From Conidiobolus incongruus B7586 (Eukaryota; Entomophthoromycota; Entomophthoromycetes; Entomophthorales; Conidiobolaceae): 11,048 nt of DNA. Below the pieces are notes generated by a model, which worked only from the letters and a program-made list of their open reading frames with translations, did not search any database and was not told where the DNA came from. How positions within the stretch are numbered: the stretch's first letter is position 1; each line of letters begins with the position of its first letter. Where the stretch lies: contig JNEM01010503.1 of the NCBI GenBank assembly GCA_000697335.1, positions 1 through 11,048 on the forward strand. The letters are read 5' to 3'. Below, piece after piece: positions 1 to 10,164 of this stretch. The translations under genes were made by a program, and so were the position numbers.

Positions 1-119
1 AATTTAATACTATTTATACAATTAATTTAACTATATAAGTATAAATTAATTATATAATTTATAGTTAATTGGATTATATGAAAGTGTATATAAGAATTTA
101 AAGAATTAATCTCTTAATA
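1..119 (-). repeat. LTR1, partial: U3 end of the 3' LTR of copy A
   Basis: Positions 1-119 match 5296-5414 and 10614-10732, the right-hand parts of LTR2 and LTR3. By eye I count six differences from LTR2 and six from LTR3, all transitions. The right edge (119) is where similarity to the LTR3/LTR4 junction stops and the interior begins. The rest of this LTR lies left of the window. Confidence 0.9.
10..18 (-). promoter_or_regulatory. TATA-like box in LTR1
   Basis: TATAAATAG on the minus strand, identical to the boxes in LTR2 and LTR3. Any transcript from here would leave the window to the left. Confidence 0.4.
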
Positions 120-126
120 CTCTCCT
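120..126 (-). other. Short polypurine tract before LTR1 (copy A)
   Basis: The minus strand reads AGGAGAG directly before the LTR1 edge. It sits at the same place as the AAGAAAG of copy B and differs from it by transitions, so the ancestor likely had a purine run here. Confidence 0.5.
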
Positions 127-164
127 AGTGAGTTTTTTAAAAGAAACACACTTTTTAATTTTTT

Positions 165-325
165 ACAAATAGGTATAATAAGCTAAAGTATTCTTAATAT
201 TTTCTAGAGGTTTTTATGTAACTTTTTTAATAGGATAACCTATTTATTTTACATAAAAATAAAGTTTATTCTTAATAGATTTAGACTTAATTATGTAATT
301 AACATAGTATTTTTCTTCTTTATCT
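165..325 (-). pseudogene. Chromodomain remnant of copy A
   Basis: This has the same place and pattern as in copy B, offset by 5,295. On the minus strand it reads from KKKNTMLITLIKS-like residues in one phase to the LYFYVK, GYPIKK, LENIKNTLAYYTYL series. The GYP and EN.KNTL.YY.YL parts are the clearest. It ends about 45 bp before LTR1. Confidence 0.8.
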
Positions 326-334
326 TGATTAATA

Positions 335-1435
335 ATTAGATCTAGTTTTAGGGTATTTAATCAATTAGGAAAAGTGTTAAAATCTTTAAAGTATAGTTTA
401 ATTTTAAATATGCAAAAGGTAAGGTTGATCCTCAAAGTTAATAATAATTCTAAGGTAATATTTTTAAAATTTGAATTAATAGATTAAATTTTATAAAGAC
501 TATAATATAATAGTAAATATTTGGGATTTAAGCTAGATTTAAATAGGGTAAGTTTAAAGGTAAATTATTCTAAGTATACAAACATACTAGTTTTATATTT
601 AAAAGGGTTTCTAAATAACTTTAAGTATTGTTATTCTATAATCCTTTAATTTTCTTCTAAGTTAAATTTAATAAGGGAATTGATATATTTGATATTAGAT
701 TGAAATTCAACAATATCTAAAAGTAAGTTGATTTAAAGTTTTAGAGTAATTATTAAGTTAGGATGTTTATTATAATTGATGAAATAAAAGCTAAAACCTG
801 TTAATTAATTAATAAAGGTGTTGAATAAATATTAGAGTTGGTAGATATAAGCATCTTAATTTAACTGATTAGTGTTAATATAAGCTTTAATTATTTACTT
901 TAAGGTTTTAATAATTTTTTTAATAAGTTTATTGGTTTAGTGATAATTGGTAGTAGATATAGCTAGGTTAATCTTAAAGGAAAAAGATAATAACTTCTAA
1001 AATTAAAAGTTGAATTATATATCTCTATCAGATATAATAGTTTGTAGAATTTTATAATAGGTAAAAATATTAGAAAATAACAATTGTGTAACATTTTTAG
1101 CTATAGAAGTTTTAAAACAAAGAATAAAATAAATATATTTAAAAAATAAATCAATTACAATTAGTAAGTTATTATAACTATTTGTTGATTTAGGGATTTC
1201 TATAAAATCAAGCTAGATTTGTTGCTAAATTTTATTAGGGACTTATAAAAGAATAAGTTTACTATATTTTAGTTGAGTATTATATTTAGTTCTTTAACAT
1301 ATATCACAGGTATTAGTGTATTTCTAAACTAATTTAACTAGGGAAAGTTAGTAATACTATATTTTAATTCTCTCAGCAATCTTTAACTAGTTTTAATGTC
1401 TTCTAACAAATAAATTATAGCATTCATCAAATATT
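335..1435 (-). pseudogene. pol: Integrase remnant of copy A
   Basis: This is collinear with the copy B integrase. Readable on the minus strand are the zinc-binding segment at about 1295-1430, the LDFIEIPKSTNSYNNLLIVI strand pair at about 1140-1220, the SDRD-containing loop at about 1010-1045, and the KKIIKTLK helix near 900-930. It has the same order and spacing as copy B, with more decay. It lies directly upstream of the chromodomain remnant. Confidence 0.86.
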
Positions 1436-1754
1436 GTTTGTTCAATCTTAGGGATGTTAAGAATATATAGACAATTATTATAATATAGTAAGTTATTGAT
1501 AATTTTAAATCTTTTAACATATTTTAATTAGTTTTCTAATAGTTTAAAGAGTTCTTTTTTAACTAAAATAAAGAAATTATTATTTGGTAGTGTTTCTTAA
1601 AGTAGTTTAATAAATTCTTTATTTCCTTTATTAATAATCATTAAGTTAATATTTGCTGGATTTTTATAATTAAAATAAAAGGGTAAGTATGTAGGATTTT
1701 TTAATAAAGTATCTACAACATAGTTTTATTAACCTAAAAGATATTAAATAAAGA

Positions 1755-2170
1755 AAAGGTAAGCTTAGATAGTTTTAATCTATCTAACTTGTTTTTTTAA
1801 TAAATGCTTCTGAGTATTTAAGTAGATAAGTGATTTATAATCTGTAAATGCTAAGAAAAAATTATAAGATAAGAAATATAAGTGATTTTTAATTATTTTT
1901 ACTAAAGCAAAGAGTTTTTATTTATAAACTAGGTATTTCAATTCAACTGGTTTTATTTTTCTTAACCAGAATGTTATTAGTTTTAAAGTAACATTTTTAA
2001 AGTTAAACTCAACTTATTCTCCTTTATTTATTATTTTATCTTATAGTTATAAAGTAAAAAATAAATTAAATTTAAACTAGGTTAATTATCTACTAATTAT
2101 AAAAAAACTAGAGTTAGTAAAAATAATAGTAGGTAGTTTTAGATTAAAGATAGATAAAGTAAAAGCATTG
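1755..2170 (-). pseudogene. pol: RNase H remnant of copy A
   Basis: This is the counterpart of the copy B RNase H. The T-D-Y-K-S-L motif and the following NTQKHL stretch are readable on the minus strand at about 1795-1845. The LFALVKIIKNHL helix lies near 1875-1915, and the first strand, TIIFTNSSFF, near 2090-2135. Spacing between motifs equals that in copy B. Confidence 0.87.
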
Positions 2171-2394
2171 GTAATATAGAAAATTAAAGTATTTATACAA
2201 AAAGTGTATAATGGAGTTTATTTAAAAAGAGAGTTTTTTTTTCAAGAGATTAATAAGAGGAATAATAAGTTCAACAAAAAAATCAATGAAATCTTTAAAG
2301 TAATTTAATAATCTAAATATAAACATAAGCTAATCTTTATTTATAAATATAGTAAAAGCTTTAACACTATTGAGTTTAGTTAGATTAATATTAA

Positions 2395-3075
2395 TTCTTT
2401 AAAAGGAAACAATATAACTATAGAAAAAGATAGAAGAGGTACTAAAAATATATTTTAATAGTTTTAAAGGTAATTTATATTCTTGAATAATTTGTAAAAC
2501 TTAATTAATATGTTAGATATATTCTTCTTTAGTTTTTAAATAAATTAGGATATTATTAAAGTAGGTAATAATAAAGTTATTAAAAACAAGGTTAAAAAGG
2601 GAATTAATAAATTAAGTAAAAGTTACAAGGGTATTACACAATTTAAAGTTTATAACAGTAAATTTATAGTAACTTAAAAAAGTATTGAAATTAGTTAAAG
2701 GGATAGAATTTTCTTCAACTTTAATATTGTAATATTTATTCTTAATATCTAGTTTAATAAATATAGTTGATTTAAGTAGTTTATCTTTAACATCATATAA
2801 GTTTAATAATAGGGTTTTATCTTTGATAGTTTTAGAGTTTAAAACACAATTATCAATATATAGTCTTTAACCACTATTAGCCTTTTGTATAAAGAGGATT
2901 AGAAATTTTTATAGTAAGGAAAAAAGTCTAATATACCCATTTTCAAGTAGTTTTTAGATTTCTTCTTTTAAAGTTTAGTATTATTCAAGAGATAAATAGT
3001 AAGTAAGCTTTAAGTATAGTTGTATACTAAAGATTAATTTAATTTTGTATTTAATATTATATTTAGATGGTAATT
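2395..3075 (-). pseudogene. pol: Reverse transcriptase remnant of copy A
   Basis: This is collinear with the copy B reverse transcriptase. Recognisable on the minus strand are the KANSG-like turn near 2885, NSKTIKDKTLLLNLYDVKDK near 2780-2840, the FIKLDIKN-like segment near 2735-2760 and the active-site strand near 2535-2580. It is somewhat more decayed than copy B. It belongs to the same polyprotein as the protease upstream and the RNase H downstream. Confidence 0.88.
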
Positions 3076-3586
3076 TATTTATAGGTACAAAAACATTAGT
3101 AAATTAACTTACTGTATTGTTTAAAAAGTGGTCATTAAATATAACTTTATTAAAATCAACAAATGAAGTACTAATAGATAAATAATAAATAAATATATAT
3201 CTTGATAAATTATTTAAGTTTTTAATTAACTTTTTACATTAATTTTTACTTATAATAATAGAATTATTTGCTACAATTGTAGAGTTAGTGTTAGGTAAAG
3301 TATTTAATAATTTTATAATAGGGTAATATAGATTTTTTAAAATTAATTCCACTAATTTTTTTTAGAAAGTAAAAAAAATAAATTTGTAACCTTTTAGAGT
3401 AATATTCATAGATATAAAACTGTGATATTCAAACTAATTTTAACCTAGTATAAAATTATAACTAATGTTGCTAACTAGAAATTTAATATATTAAGAGTAG
3501 TTAAGGGGTAATAATAGGTATCTAGATACAATACTAAATGTTTATTCTATTAAATTATTAGCATATTTAATTATCAAGTTACTTTT

Positions 3587-3802
3587 TTAAATAGGTAAAG
3601 ATAGCTTTACAATAATAGAAAAAGAGATAATACAATTAAAATAACTAAAGTTAATTAAAACACTAACAAATATATCTATAAAAAAACTAGTTAATACAAA
3701 CAATAGGGTAATAGTTAAAGGTAAAGAATTATAAGGTAAATTAGTTACTAGAATATTTTTAGTTTTTAATGGTTTAATCAGTTGGATTTCTCTAATATAC
3801 AT
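3587..3802 (-). pseudogene. Aspartic protease (retropepsin) remnant of copy A
   Basis: This is the same 71-residue open stretch as in copy B, offset by 5,294 bases, starting MYIREIQLIKPLKTKN. The region VSVLINFSYFNCIISFSII corresponds to the retropepsin active-site segment. The residues that differ from copy B are explainable by transitions. Its place between the zinc knuckle (about 4010) and reverse transcriptase (below 3075) supports the call more than the sequence itself does. Confidence 0.68.
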
Positions 3803-3959
3803 AGTTTAATTTGTGGAATCATTAATTTATTGGAACTTTTGTAGATTAGATTAGAATTTGCTAACTAATTCTAAAAAAAGTGATTTTAAAGTTATATTAA
3901 TATTATTTAAGTTTGATTTGTGGTTAACAAATTAAAATTGTTGAGAATTAGATTGGTGT

Positions 3960-4865
3960 TATTTTTTAAAGGGATATTTGTTAACTTTATAGTTAACTTG
4001 AGTTTTTTAGCAATAATAACAACCTTTATTTGTTTTTAAATAAGCTTTAACTTTTTCACTAAGTGTTTTTTTATAAAGCTTTAAAGTAGAAACATCTATC
4101 ATTTAAAATTTAAGTGGGTTAAAATAAAGTTTAAAAGATTAATTTTTAAGGTGGGAAAATTTAGTTATAAAGTAAAAGATATTATCAATTATAATTGCTA
4201 TATCACAAATGTTAGAAAAAAACATATTATCAAAGTGTTCTCTATTAACTAACTAGAGCTTTATTTAAAAGTTAAGGTATTATAATAGTTTGTGGATTTA
4301 TTCTTCTTCAGTAATATTTAATATATTTAAACATATCTCATTAAATTTTTTAATCAATTATCTTACAGAAGTTTTTTATTTAAGCTAGGAAAGCTTTTCT
4401 CTTGTTAATTAAACTTAAACTTTTAAGTAATACCTCTCTTTAAAAGCTTTTTCTAATTGTTTAAAAGTTTGTATTTTTATAGTAAGTTATCCTCTTAAAG
4501 ATTCTTTAGGATTAAGTTTAGAATAAGTTAACTACTAAGTATAAATAAATTTTTCCAAAAAAAAATAGCTAATTTAAAGATATTTTTTAAATCTTTATTA
4601 AGAATTAAATTAAAGTAATTCTTCATGTTTTTAAGCTAGTTTTTAAGTTTGTAAAGGTTTTTTAATTTATCATAAGTAGTTAATTTGTCTTTAAAGATAT
4701 TAAAGAGGTAGTTTAATATATTAATTATAGTAAAGTAGTTGGTTTGTTAAATTTAAGTTCTTTGAGACATGTTTTTTTCAATCAAAAGTTTTTTAATATA
4801 AGTTTTTTAGAGGGTAGTAAGTTTTTAAAAACTAAAATCTTAGATTCACTAAGTAATTAAGCTAT
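3960..4865 (-). pseudogene. gag: gag remnant of copy A
   Basis: This is the counterpart of the copy B gag region at an offset of about 5,295. Minus-strand reading shows KNMKNYFNLIL near 4625, a KYYLK/ERYYLK-like stretch near 4440, REHFDNMFF near 4230, and KTNKGCYYC-like residues at about 4010-4035 for the zinc knuckle. It is more decayed than copy B in the middle section. A short lysine- and leucine-rich stretch at about 4640-4740, LFNIFKDKLTTYDKLKNLYK on the minus strand, suggests an N-terminal coiled coil. The right limit is set by analogy with copy B. Confidence 0.72.
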
Positions 4866-5010
4866 TATCATTATTAAAATAATATAAGGGTATCTCTTTT
4901 TTTAGTGGTATTATAATATATAATGTTAAATTTAAATAAAATAAATTATAGATAAAATTTAAAATAGTAATAATTAGGTTTAATACAGATAGTTATTAAT
5001 TTCTAATAGG

Positions 5011-5414
5011 TTTTTTGTAAGTGTAATAGTAGTTAAATTAATATAGTATAGAGGAAGATTTAATATAAAAGTAGTGTGGTATAGAATGTAGTAATATAAT
5101 ATAATTATAGTGTGCAAGTGTAAACAAAGTTTAATTAAGCTTCAAACTAGGATAAGTTACTGATATATTAAGATTTATATTAGGTAGTGTTAATATCCTA
5201 TAATATTAATAGAATATAGTCTCAATCTTAGAAATAGTGTAAAAGTAAAAATAATAAGAATTGAGAGGAAAAAAGAAGAATTTAGTTTATTAGATAATTT
5301 AATACTATTTATACAATTAATTTAATTATATAAGTATAAATTAATTATATAATTTATAGTTAATTAGATTATATGAAAGTATATATAAGAATTTAAAGAA
5401 CTAGTCTCTTAACA
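5011..5414 (-). repeat. LTR2, shared between copies A and B
   Basis: This 404-bp LTR is the 3' LTR of copy B and the 5' LTR of copy A at once. Its right edge on the minus strand reads TGTTAAGAGACTAG, starting with the TG typical of LTRs. It is set by the switch at 5414/5415 from shared LTR sequence to interior. Its left edge follows the interior word aatagg at 5005-5010. It is about 20 bp shorter than LTR3 near the left end. It contains a TATA-like box (5305-5313), an AATAAA on the minus strand (5286-5291) and a decayed counterpart of the TGAGTCA motif (5153-5159). G greatly exceeds C on the + strand: 5041-5100 has 13 G and no C. Confidence 0.9.
5305..5313 (-). promoter_or_regulatory. TATA-like box in LTR2
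   Basis: TATAAATAG on the minus strand, the counterpart of the LTR3 box. It would be the promoter for copy A. An AATAAA follows 14 bases further on (5286-5291) and could be a poly(A) signal for copy B, whose 3' LTR this is. Both are inferences from short AT-rich words. Confidence 0.42.
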
Positions 5415-5421
5415 CTTTCTT
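5415..5421 (-). other. Short polypurine tract before LTR2 (copy B)
   Basis: The minus strand reads AAGAAAG immediately upstream of the LTR start TGTTAAGAG. That is the position of the polypurine tract that primes second-strand DNA synthesis in LTR elements. It is short, and deamination may have eroded a longer tract. Confidence 0.5.
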
Positions 5422-5459
5422 AATAAGTTTTTTAGAAGAGACACACTCCTTAATTTTTT

Positions 5460-5625
5460 ACAAATAGGTATAATAAGCTAAGGTATTCTTAATATTTTCT
5501 AGAGGTTCTTATATAACTTCTTTAATAGGATAACCCATCTATTTTACATAAAAATAAAGTTTATTCCTAATAGATTTAAACTTAATTATGTAATTAACAT
5601 AGTATTCTTCTTCTCCATCTTAATT
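5460..5625 (-). pseudogene. Chromodomain remnant of copy B, C-terminal to integrase
   Basis: Chromodomains at the end of integrase bind modified histone tails and direct insertion into marked chromatin. The minus-strand reading starts DGEEEYYVNYIIKFKSIRNK, followed by LYFYVKW-like residues, then MGYPIKE, EPLENIKNTLAYYTYL. This is the chromodomain pattern: E-Y-x-V-x-x-I then hydrophobic strands, Y-x-V-K-W, G-Y/W, W-E-P-x-x-N-I/L, and a C-terminal helix. The aromatic-cage neighbourhoods are in the expected places. About 45 bp separate its end from LTR2. Presence of this domain is what makes the element a chromovirus. It is broken, but the fold signature is clear. Confidence 0.87.
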
Positions 5626-5629
5626 AATA

Positions 5630-6730
5630 ATTAGATCTAGTTTTAGGGTTTTTAATTAATTAAGAAAAGTGTTAAAATCTTCAAAGTATAGTTTAATTTT
5701 AGATATATAAAAGGTAGGGTTGATCTTCAAAGTTAAAGGTAATTCTAAGGTAATATTTTCAAAATTTGAATCAATAGATTAAATTTTATAGGGACTATAA
5801 TATAATGGTAAGTATTTGGGATTTAAGCTAGATTTAAATAAGGTAGGTTTAAGGGCAAATTATTCTAAGTATATAAACATACTAGTTTTATATTTAAGAG
5901 GGTTTCTAGATAACTTTAAGTATTATTGTTCTATAATCTTTCAATTTTCTTTTAAGTTAAATTTAACAAGAGAATTAATATGTTTGATATTAGATTAAAA
6001 TTCAACAATGTCCAAAAGTAAGTTAATTTGAAGTTTTAGAGTAATTATTAAATTAGGATGTTTGTTATAATTAATGAAATAAAAGCTAAAACCTATTGAT
6101 TTATTGATAAAGGTGTTGAATAAATATTAGAGTTGGTAGATATAAACATTTTAATTTAACTGATTAGTGTTAATATAAGCTTTAATCATTTGCTTTAAGG
6201 TTTTAATAGTTTTTTTAATAAGTTTATTAGTTTAGTGATAATTAATAGTAGATATAGCTAGGTTAATTTTAAAGGAAAAGGATAGTGACTTCTAAAATTA
6301 AAAGTTGAATTGTGTGTCTCTATCAGATATAATAGTTTGTGGAATTCTATAGTGGGTAAAGATATTAGAGAATAACAATTATATAACATCTTTAGCTGTA
6401 AAAGTTTTGAAATAAAGAATAAAATAAACATATTTAGAAAATGAATCAATTATAATTAGTAAGTTATCATAACTATTTGTTGATTTAAGGATTTCTATAA
6501 AATCAAGTTGGATTTGTTGTTAAGTTTTATTAGAGATTTATAGGGGAATAAGTTTACCATATTTTAGTTGAGTATTATATTTAGTTCTTTAGCATATATC
6601 ACTAGTATTAGTGTATTTCTAAACTAATTTAACTAGAGAAGGTTAGTAGTACTTTGTTTTAATTCTCTCAGTGGTTTTTAACTAGTTTTGATGTCCTCTA
6701 ACAAGTAAGTTATAGCATTCATTAAATATT
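5630..6730 (-). pseudogene. pol: Integrase remnant of copy B
   Basis: Integrase inserts the cDNA into the chromosome. The N-terminal zinc-binding part (HHCC) is at about 6590-6720: ECYNLLVRGHQN, later YTNTSDIC and RTKYNTQLKYGKLIPL. The catalytic core follows with QIQLDFIEI (about 6489-6515, first acidic site), SYDNLLIIIDSFSKYVYF (about 6430-6480), and IPQTIISDRDTQFNF (about 6300-6340, second acidic site). The NYH...TN...IKKTIKTLKQ helix (about 6190-6265) lies where the third acidic residue sits. The spacing fits the D,D-35-E integrases of Ty3/Gypsy. The C-terminal portion (5630-6190) is less conserved but contains the KSIGFSFYFINY-like segment near 6080 that normally follows the core. It is heavily broken. 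Confidence 0.9.
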
Positions 6731-7049
6731 GTTTGTTAGATCTTGGGAATGTTAGGAATATATAGATAATCATTATAATATAGTAAGTTATTGATAATTT
6801 TAAATCTTTTGACATATTTTAGTTGGTTTTCTAATAGTTTAAAGAGTTCTTCTTTAACTAAAATAAAGAAATCATTATTTAACAGTGTTTCTTAAAGTAG
6901 TTTAATAAATTTTTTATTTCTTTTATTAATAATCATTAAGTTAATATTTGCTGGATTTTTACAATTAGAACAAAAGGGTAGGTATGTAAGATTTTTTAAC
7001 AAAGTATCTACAACATAGTTTTATTAACCTGGGAGATATTGAATAAAGA

Positions 7050-7465
7050 AAAAGTAAGCTTAGATAGTTTTAATCTATCTAACTTATCTTCTTGATAAAT
7101 GCTTCTGAGTATTTAAGTAGATAAGTGATTTATAATCTGTAAGTATTAAGAAAAAATTACAAGATAGGAAATGTAAGTGATTTTTGATTATTTCTACTAA
7201 AGCAAAAAGTTTTTATTTATAGACTAGGTATTTTAATTCAGCTGGTTTTATTTTTTTTAACCAAAATGTTATTAGTTTTAAAGTAACATTTATAAAGTTA
7301 AATTCAACCTATTCTCCCTCATTTATTATTTTATCTTATAGTTGTAAGGTAAAATATGAATTAAATTCAAACTAAGTTAATTATCTACCAATTATAAAAA
7401 AACTAGAGTTAGTAAAAATAATGGTAGGTAGTTTTAAATTAAAGATAGATAAAGCAAAAACATTA
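7050..7465 (-). pseudogene. pol: RNase H remnant of copy B
   Basis: RNase H removes the RNA template during reverse transcription. The minus strand shows the first strand, PTIIFTNSSFFIIG (about 7385-7430), in the place of the usual T-D-A-S motif. KIKPAELKYLVYK (about 7215-7255) lies where the family has its conserved SRKL..AE.NY segment. LFALVEIIKNHLHFLS follows (about 7160-7210), and then LTDYKSLIYLNTQKHLSRR (about 7085-7145), the hallmark T-D-H/Y-K-S-L motif. The domain ends in the RWI-like helix near 7060, and QYLPG, the usual link to integrase, follows at about 7030. It is broken in several places. Confidence 0.9.
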
Positions 7466-7689
7466 GTAATATAGAAAATTAAAGTATTTATGCAGAAAGT
7501 ATATAGTGGGGTTTATTCAAAAAAAGAGTCTTTCTTTAAGAGATTAGTAAGAAAAGCAGCAAGTTCAACAAAAAAATCAATGAAATTTTTAAAGTAATTT
7601 AATAATTTAAATATAAACATAAACTAATCTTTGTTTATAAATATAATAAGGGCTTTAACACCATTGAGTTTAGTTAGATCAATATTAAT
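7466..7689 (-). pseudogene. pol: RT thumb/connection segment of copy B
   Basis: This is the link between the polymerase and RNase H domains. The minus strand reads KLLNYFKNFIDFFVELAAFL and then TNLLKKDS (about 7525-7620). This is the Ty3/Gypsy consensus region in which a short loop joins the LLNYYR-type helix to the ...LTNLLKK helix. The equivalent in copy A is 2171-2394. Confidence 0.8.
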
Positions 7690-8370
7690 TTTTTAGGAGG
7701 AAATAATATAACTATAGAAAAAGATAAAAGAAGCACTAAAGATACATTTTAATAGTTTTAAAGGTAATTTATATTCTTGAATAATTTGTAAAACTTAATT
7801 AACATGTTAAATATATTCTTCTTTAGTTTTTAAATAGATTAGGATATTATCAAGGTAGGTGATAATAAAGTCATTAAAAACAAGGTTAAAAAGGGAATTG
7901 ATAAATCAAGTAAAAGTTACAAAAACATTACACAATCTAAAGTTTATAACAATAAATTTATAGTGGCTTAAAAGAGTATTAAAAGTAGTTAAAGGGATAG
8001 AGTTTTCTTTAACTCTAATGTTATAATATCTATTCTTAACATCTAGTTTAGTAAATATAGTTGATCTAAGTAGTTTATCCCTAATATCATATAAGTTTAG
8101 TAATAGAGTTTTATCCTTAATAGTTTTAGAGTTTAAAACACAATTATCAATATATAATCTTTAACTACCATTAGCCTTTTATATAAAGAAGATTAGAAAT
8201 TTTTATGATGAGGAAAAAAGTCTAATGTGTTTATTTTCAAGTAGTTTTTAGATTTCTTCTTTTAAGGTTTAGTATTGTTTAAGAGATAAATGGTAAGTAA
8301 GCTTTAAGTATAATTGTGTACCAGGGATTAGTTTAATTTTGTGTTTAATATTATATTTAGGTGGTAATTT
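7690..8370 (-). pseudogene. pol: Reverse transcriptase remnant of copy B
   Basis: Reverse transcriptase copies the element RNA into DNA in the particle. Minus-strand reading gives, in order: LPPKYNIKHKIKLIPGTQLY at the N-terminal entry (about 8310-8370), LKEEI and LLENKHIRL (8230-8280), the KANG turn (about 8180), VLNSKTIKDKTLLLNLYDI (8080-8150), STIFTKLDVKNRYYNIRVKE (7990-8050, holding the first catalytic aspartate region), and IPLTTFNTL. The strand around the polymerase active site follows at about 7830-7875, reading FIITYLD then ILIYLK. This motif order is that of Ty3/Gypsy polymerases. The thumb and connection continue with IDLTKLNGVKALI just below 7690. It is heavily broken, but the family call is secure. 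Confidence 0.92.
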
Positions 8371-8880
8371 ATTCACAAGTTTAAAAACATTAGTAAATTA
8401 ACTTATTATATTGTATAAGAAGTGGTTATTAGATATAACTATATTAAAATCAACAAACAAAGTGTTGATAGATAAATAATAAACAAATATATATCCTTAT
8501 AGATTATTTAAGTTTTTGATTAGCTTTTTACATTGATTTTTACTTATAATAATAGAATTATTTGCTACAATTGTAAAGTTAGTGTTAGGTAAAATATTTA
8601 ATAGTTTTATAGTAGGGTAATATAGATTTTTTGAGATTAATTCTACTAATTTCTTTTAGAATGTGAAAGAGATAGATTTGTAACCTTCTAGGGTAATATC
8701 TATAGATATAAAACTGTGATATTCAAACTAATTTTAACCTAGTATAAAATTATAACTAATGTTGCTAACTAGGAATTTAATATATTAGGAGTAGTTAAGG
8801 GGTAATAATAAGTATCTAAATATAGTACCAGATGCTTATTCTATTAAGTTGTTAGTATATTTAATTATTAAGTTGCTTTT

Positions 8881-9096
8881 TTAAGTAGGTAAAGATAACT
8901 TTATAATAATAAAAGAGGAGATAATACAACTAAAATAACTAGAGTTAATTAAAATACTAATAAGTATATCTATAAAAAAACTAGTTAACATAAATAATAA
9001 AGTGATAGTTAAAGGTAAAGAATTATAGGGTAGATTAGTTACTAGAATATTTCTAGTTTCTAGTAGTTTAATTAGTTGGATTTCTCTAATATACAT
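8881..9096 (-). pseudogene. Aspartic protease (retropepsin) remnant of copy B
   Basis: Retropepsin cuts the Gag-Pol polyprotein inside the particle. This 71-residue open stretch lies right after the gag zinc knuckle and before reverse transcriptase, where the protease must be. Its last third reads LINSSYFSCIISSFIIIKL. This matches the shape of the Gypsy protease active-site segment: hydrophobic strand, small residues, phenylalanine or isoleucine, serine cluster, then a KL-containing helix. The upstream LPLTITLLFMLTS fits the N-terminal beta strand. It is only a fragment of a domain of about 100 residues, and the second half of the fold continues at lower coordinates. The stretch is open in both copies at the same place, but I regard it as chance survival in a broken gene and not a separate protein. 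Confidence 0.7.
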
Positions 9097-9254
9097 AGTT
9101 TAATTTGTAGAATTATTAGTTTATTAGAACTTTTGTAGATTAGATTAGAATCTGTTGATTGATTGTAAAAAGGGTGATTCTAAGGTTATATTAATATTAT
9201 TCAAGTTTGATTTATGGTTAACAAATTAAGATTGTTAAGAATTAAATTGGTGTT

Positions 9255-10160
9255 GTTTCTTGAGGGGATATTTGTTAACTTTATAGTTAACTTAAATCCT
9301 TCAACAGTAATAACAACCTTTGTTTGTTTTCAAGTAGGCTTTAGCTTCTTCACTAAAGGTTTTCTCATAAAGCTTTAAAACAGAAACATCCATCATTTGA
9401 AACTTAAGTGGGTTAGAGTAAAGTTTAAAAGATTAATTTTTAAGGTGGGAAGATTTAATTATAAAGTAAAAGATATCATTAATTATAATTGCTACATTAT
9501 AAATGTCAGAAAAAAACATATTATCAAAGTGTTCCCTACTAACTAACTAAAGCTTTACTTGGGGGTTAAAGCATTATAATAGTTTGTGGATTTATTCTTC
9601 TTTAGTAATATTTAGAATGTTTAAACTTATCTCATTAAATTTCTCAATTAATTATTTTGTAGAAGTTTTTTATTTAAGCTAGGAAAGCTTTTCTCTTGTT
9701 AATTAAATTTGATTTTTTAAGTAATACCTTTCTTTAAAAGCTTTTTCTAATTGTTTAAAAGTTTATATCTTTGTAGTAAGTTATCTTCTTGAAGATTCTT
9801 TAGGATTAAACTTGTAATGAGTTAACCACCAAGTATAAATAAATTTTTCTAAAAAAGAAGTGGTTAATTTAAGGATATTCTTTGGATCTTCATCAAGAAT
9901 TAAATTAAAGTAATTCTTCATGTTTTTAAGGTAGTTTTCAAGCTTGTGAAGGTTTTTTAAACTATCATAAGTAGTTAATTTGTTTTTAAAGATATTAAAG
10001 AGGTAGTTTAATGTATTAATTATAGTGAATTAGCTGGTTTGTTAGATTTAAGCTCTTTGAAACTTTTTTTTTTTCAATCAAAAGTTGTTTAATATAAGTT
10101 TTTTAGAGGGTAGTAAGCTTTTAGAGATTAAAATTTTAGATTCACTTAGTAATTAAGTTA
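9255..10160 (-). pseudogene. gag: gag remnant of copy B (capsid region and zinc knuckle)
   Basis: Gag forms the virus-like particle and binds the genomic RNA. On the minus strand the best-preserved part runs from about 9930 down. It starts with KNMKNYFNLILDEDPKN, continues with a tryptophan-containing helix near 9830, then FKQLEKAFKERYYLK near 9735, a pattern typical of Ty3/Gypsy capsid domains. LREHFDN-like and DVSVLKLYEKTFSEEAKAYL stretches follow between 9540 and 9340. It ends with KTNKGCYYC at about 9305-9330, the start of a nucleocapsid zinc knuckle, followed by a basic stretch. The lysine-rich part upstream (9930-10030) looks like a coiled coil. The true start codon cannot be fixed, so the right limit is approximate. 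It is broken in several places. The gag assignment rests on position, capsid-like spacing and the knuckle; similarity searching would settle it. Confidence 0.75.
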
Positions 10161-10164
10161 TTAT

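Larger units (their letters stand above)
1..5414 (-). mobile_element. Copy A: fossil Ty3/Gypsy chromovirus, left end cut by the window
   Basis: This is an LTR retrotransposon copy on the minus strand. Its 5' LTR is LTR2 (5011-5414), its interior is 120-5010, and its 3' LTR is the partial LTR1 (1-119). Minus-strand translation shows, in order from high to low coordinate, gag, protease, reverse transcriptase, RNase H, integrase and a chromodomain. That is the Metaviridae chromovirus layout. The interior is 4,891 bp, within one base of copy B, and the two align at an offset of about 5,295. It is heavily broken with many inactivating changes, and no domain remains open over its full length. Differences from copy B are nearly all transitions, as expected of RIP-like deamination. 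That process makes any age from LTR divergence unreliable. The copy seems old enough to have been saturated by mutation yet has gained almost no insertions or deletions. Confidence 0.93.

Noticed and set aside
5816-5998. A 60-residue open stretch on the + strand
   Set aside because: It is antisense to the integrase C-terminal remnant of copy B. It has no recognisable domain, and its counterpart in copy A is not open, so it is a chance stretch in AT-rich DNA.
6258-6449. A 63-residue open stretch on the minus strand
   Set aside because: It overlaps the integrase core in a different frame. The frame holding the SDRDTQF and DFIEI motifs is the real one, so this is a shadow.
8881-9096. Domesticated protease-like small protein
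   Set aside because: It is only part of a protease domain and lies in frame with the surrounding decayed polyprotein. I see no promoter of its own and no sign of constraint by eye.
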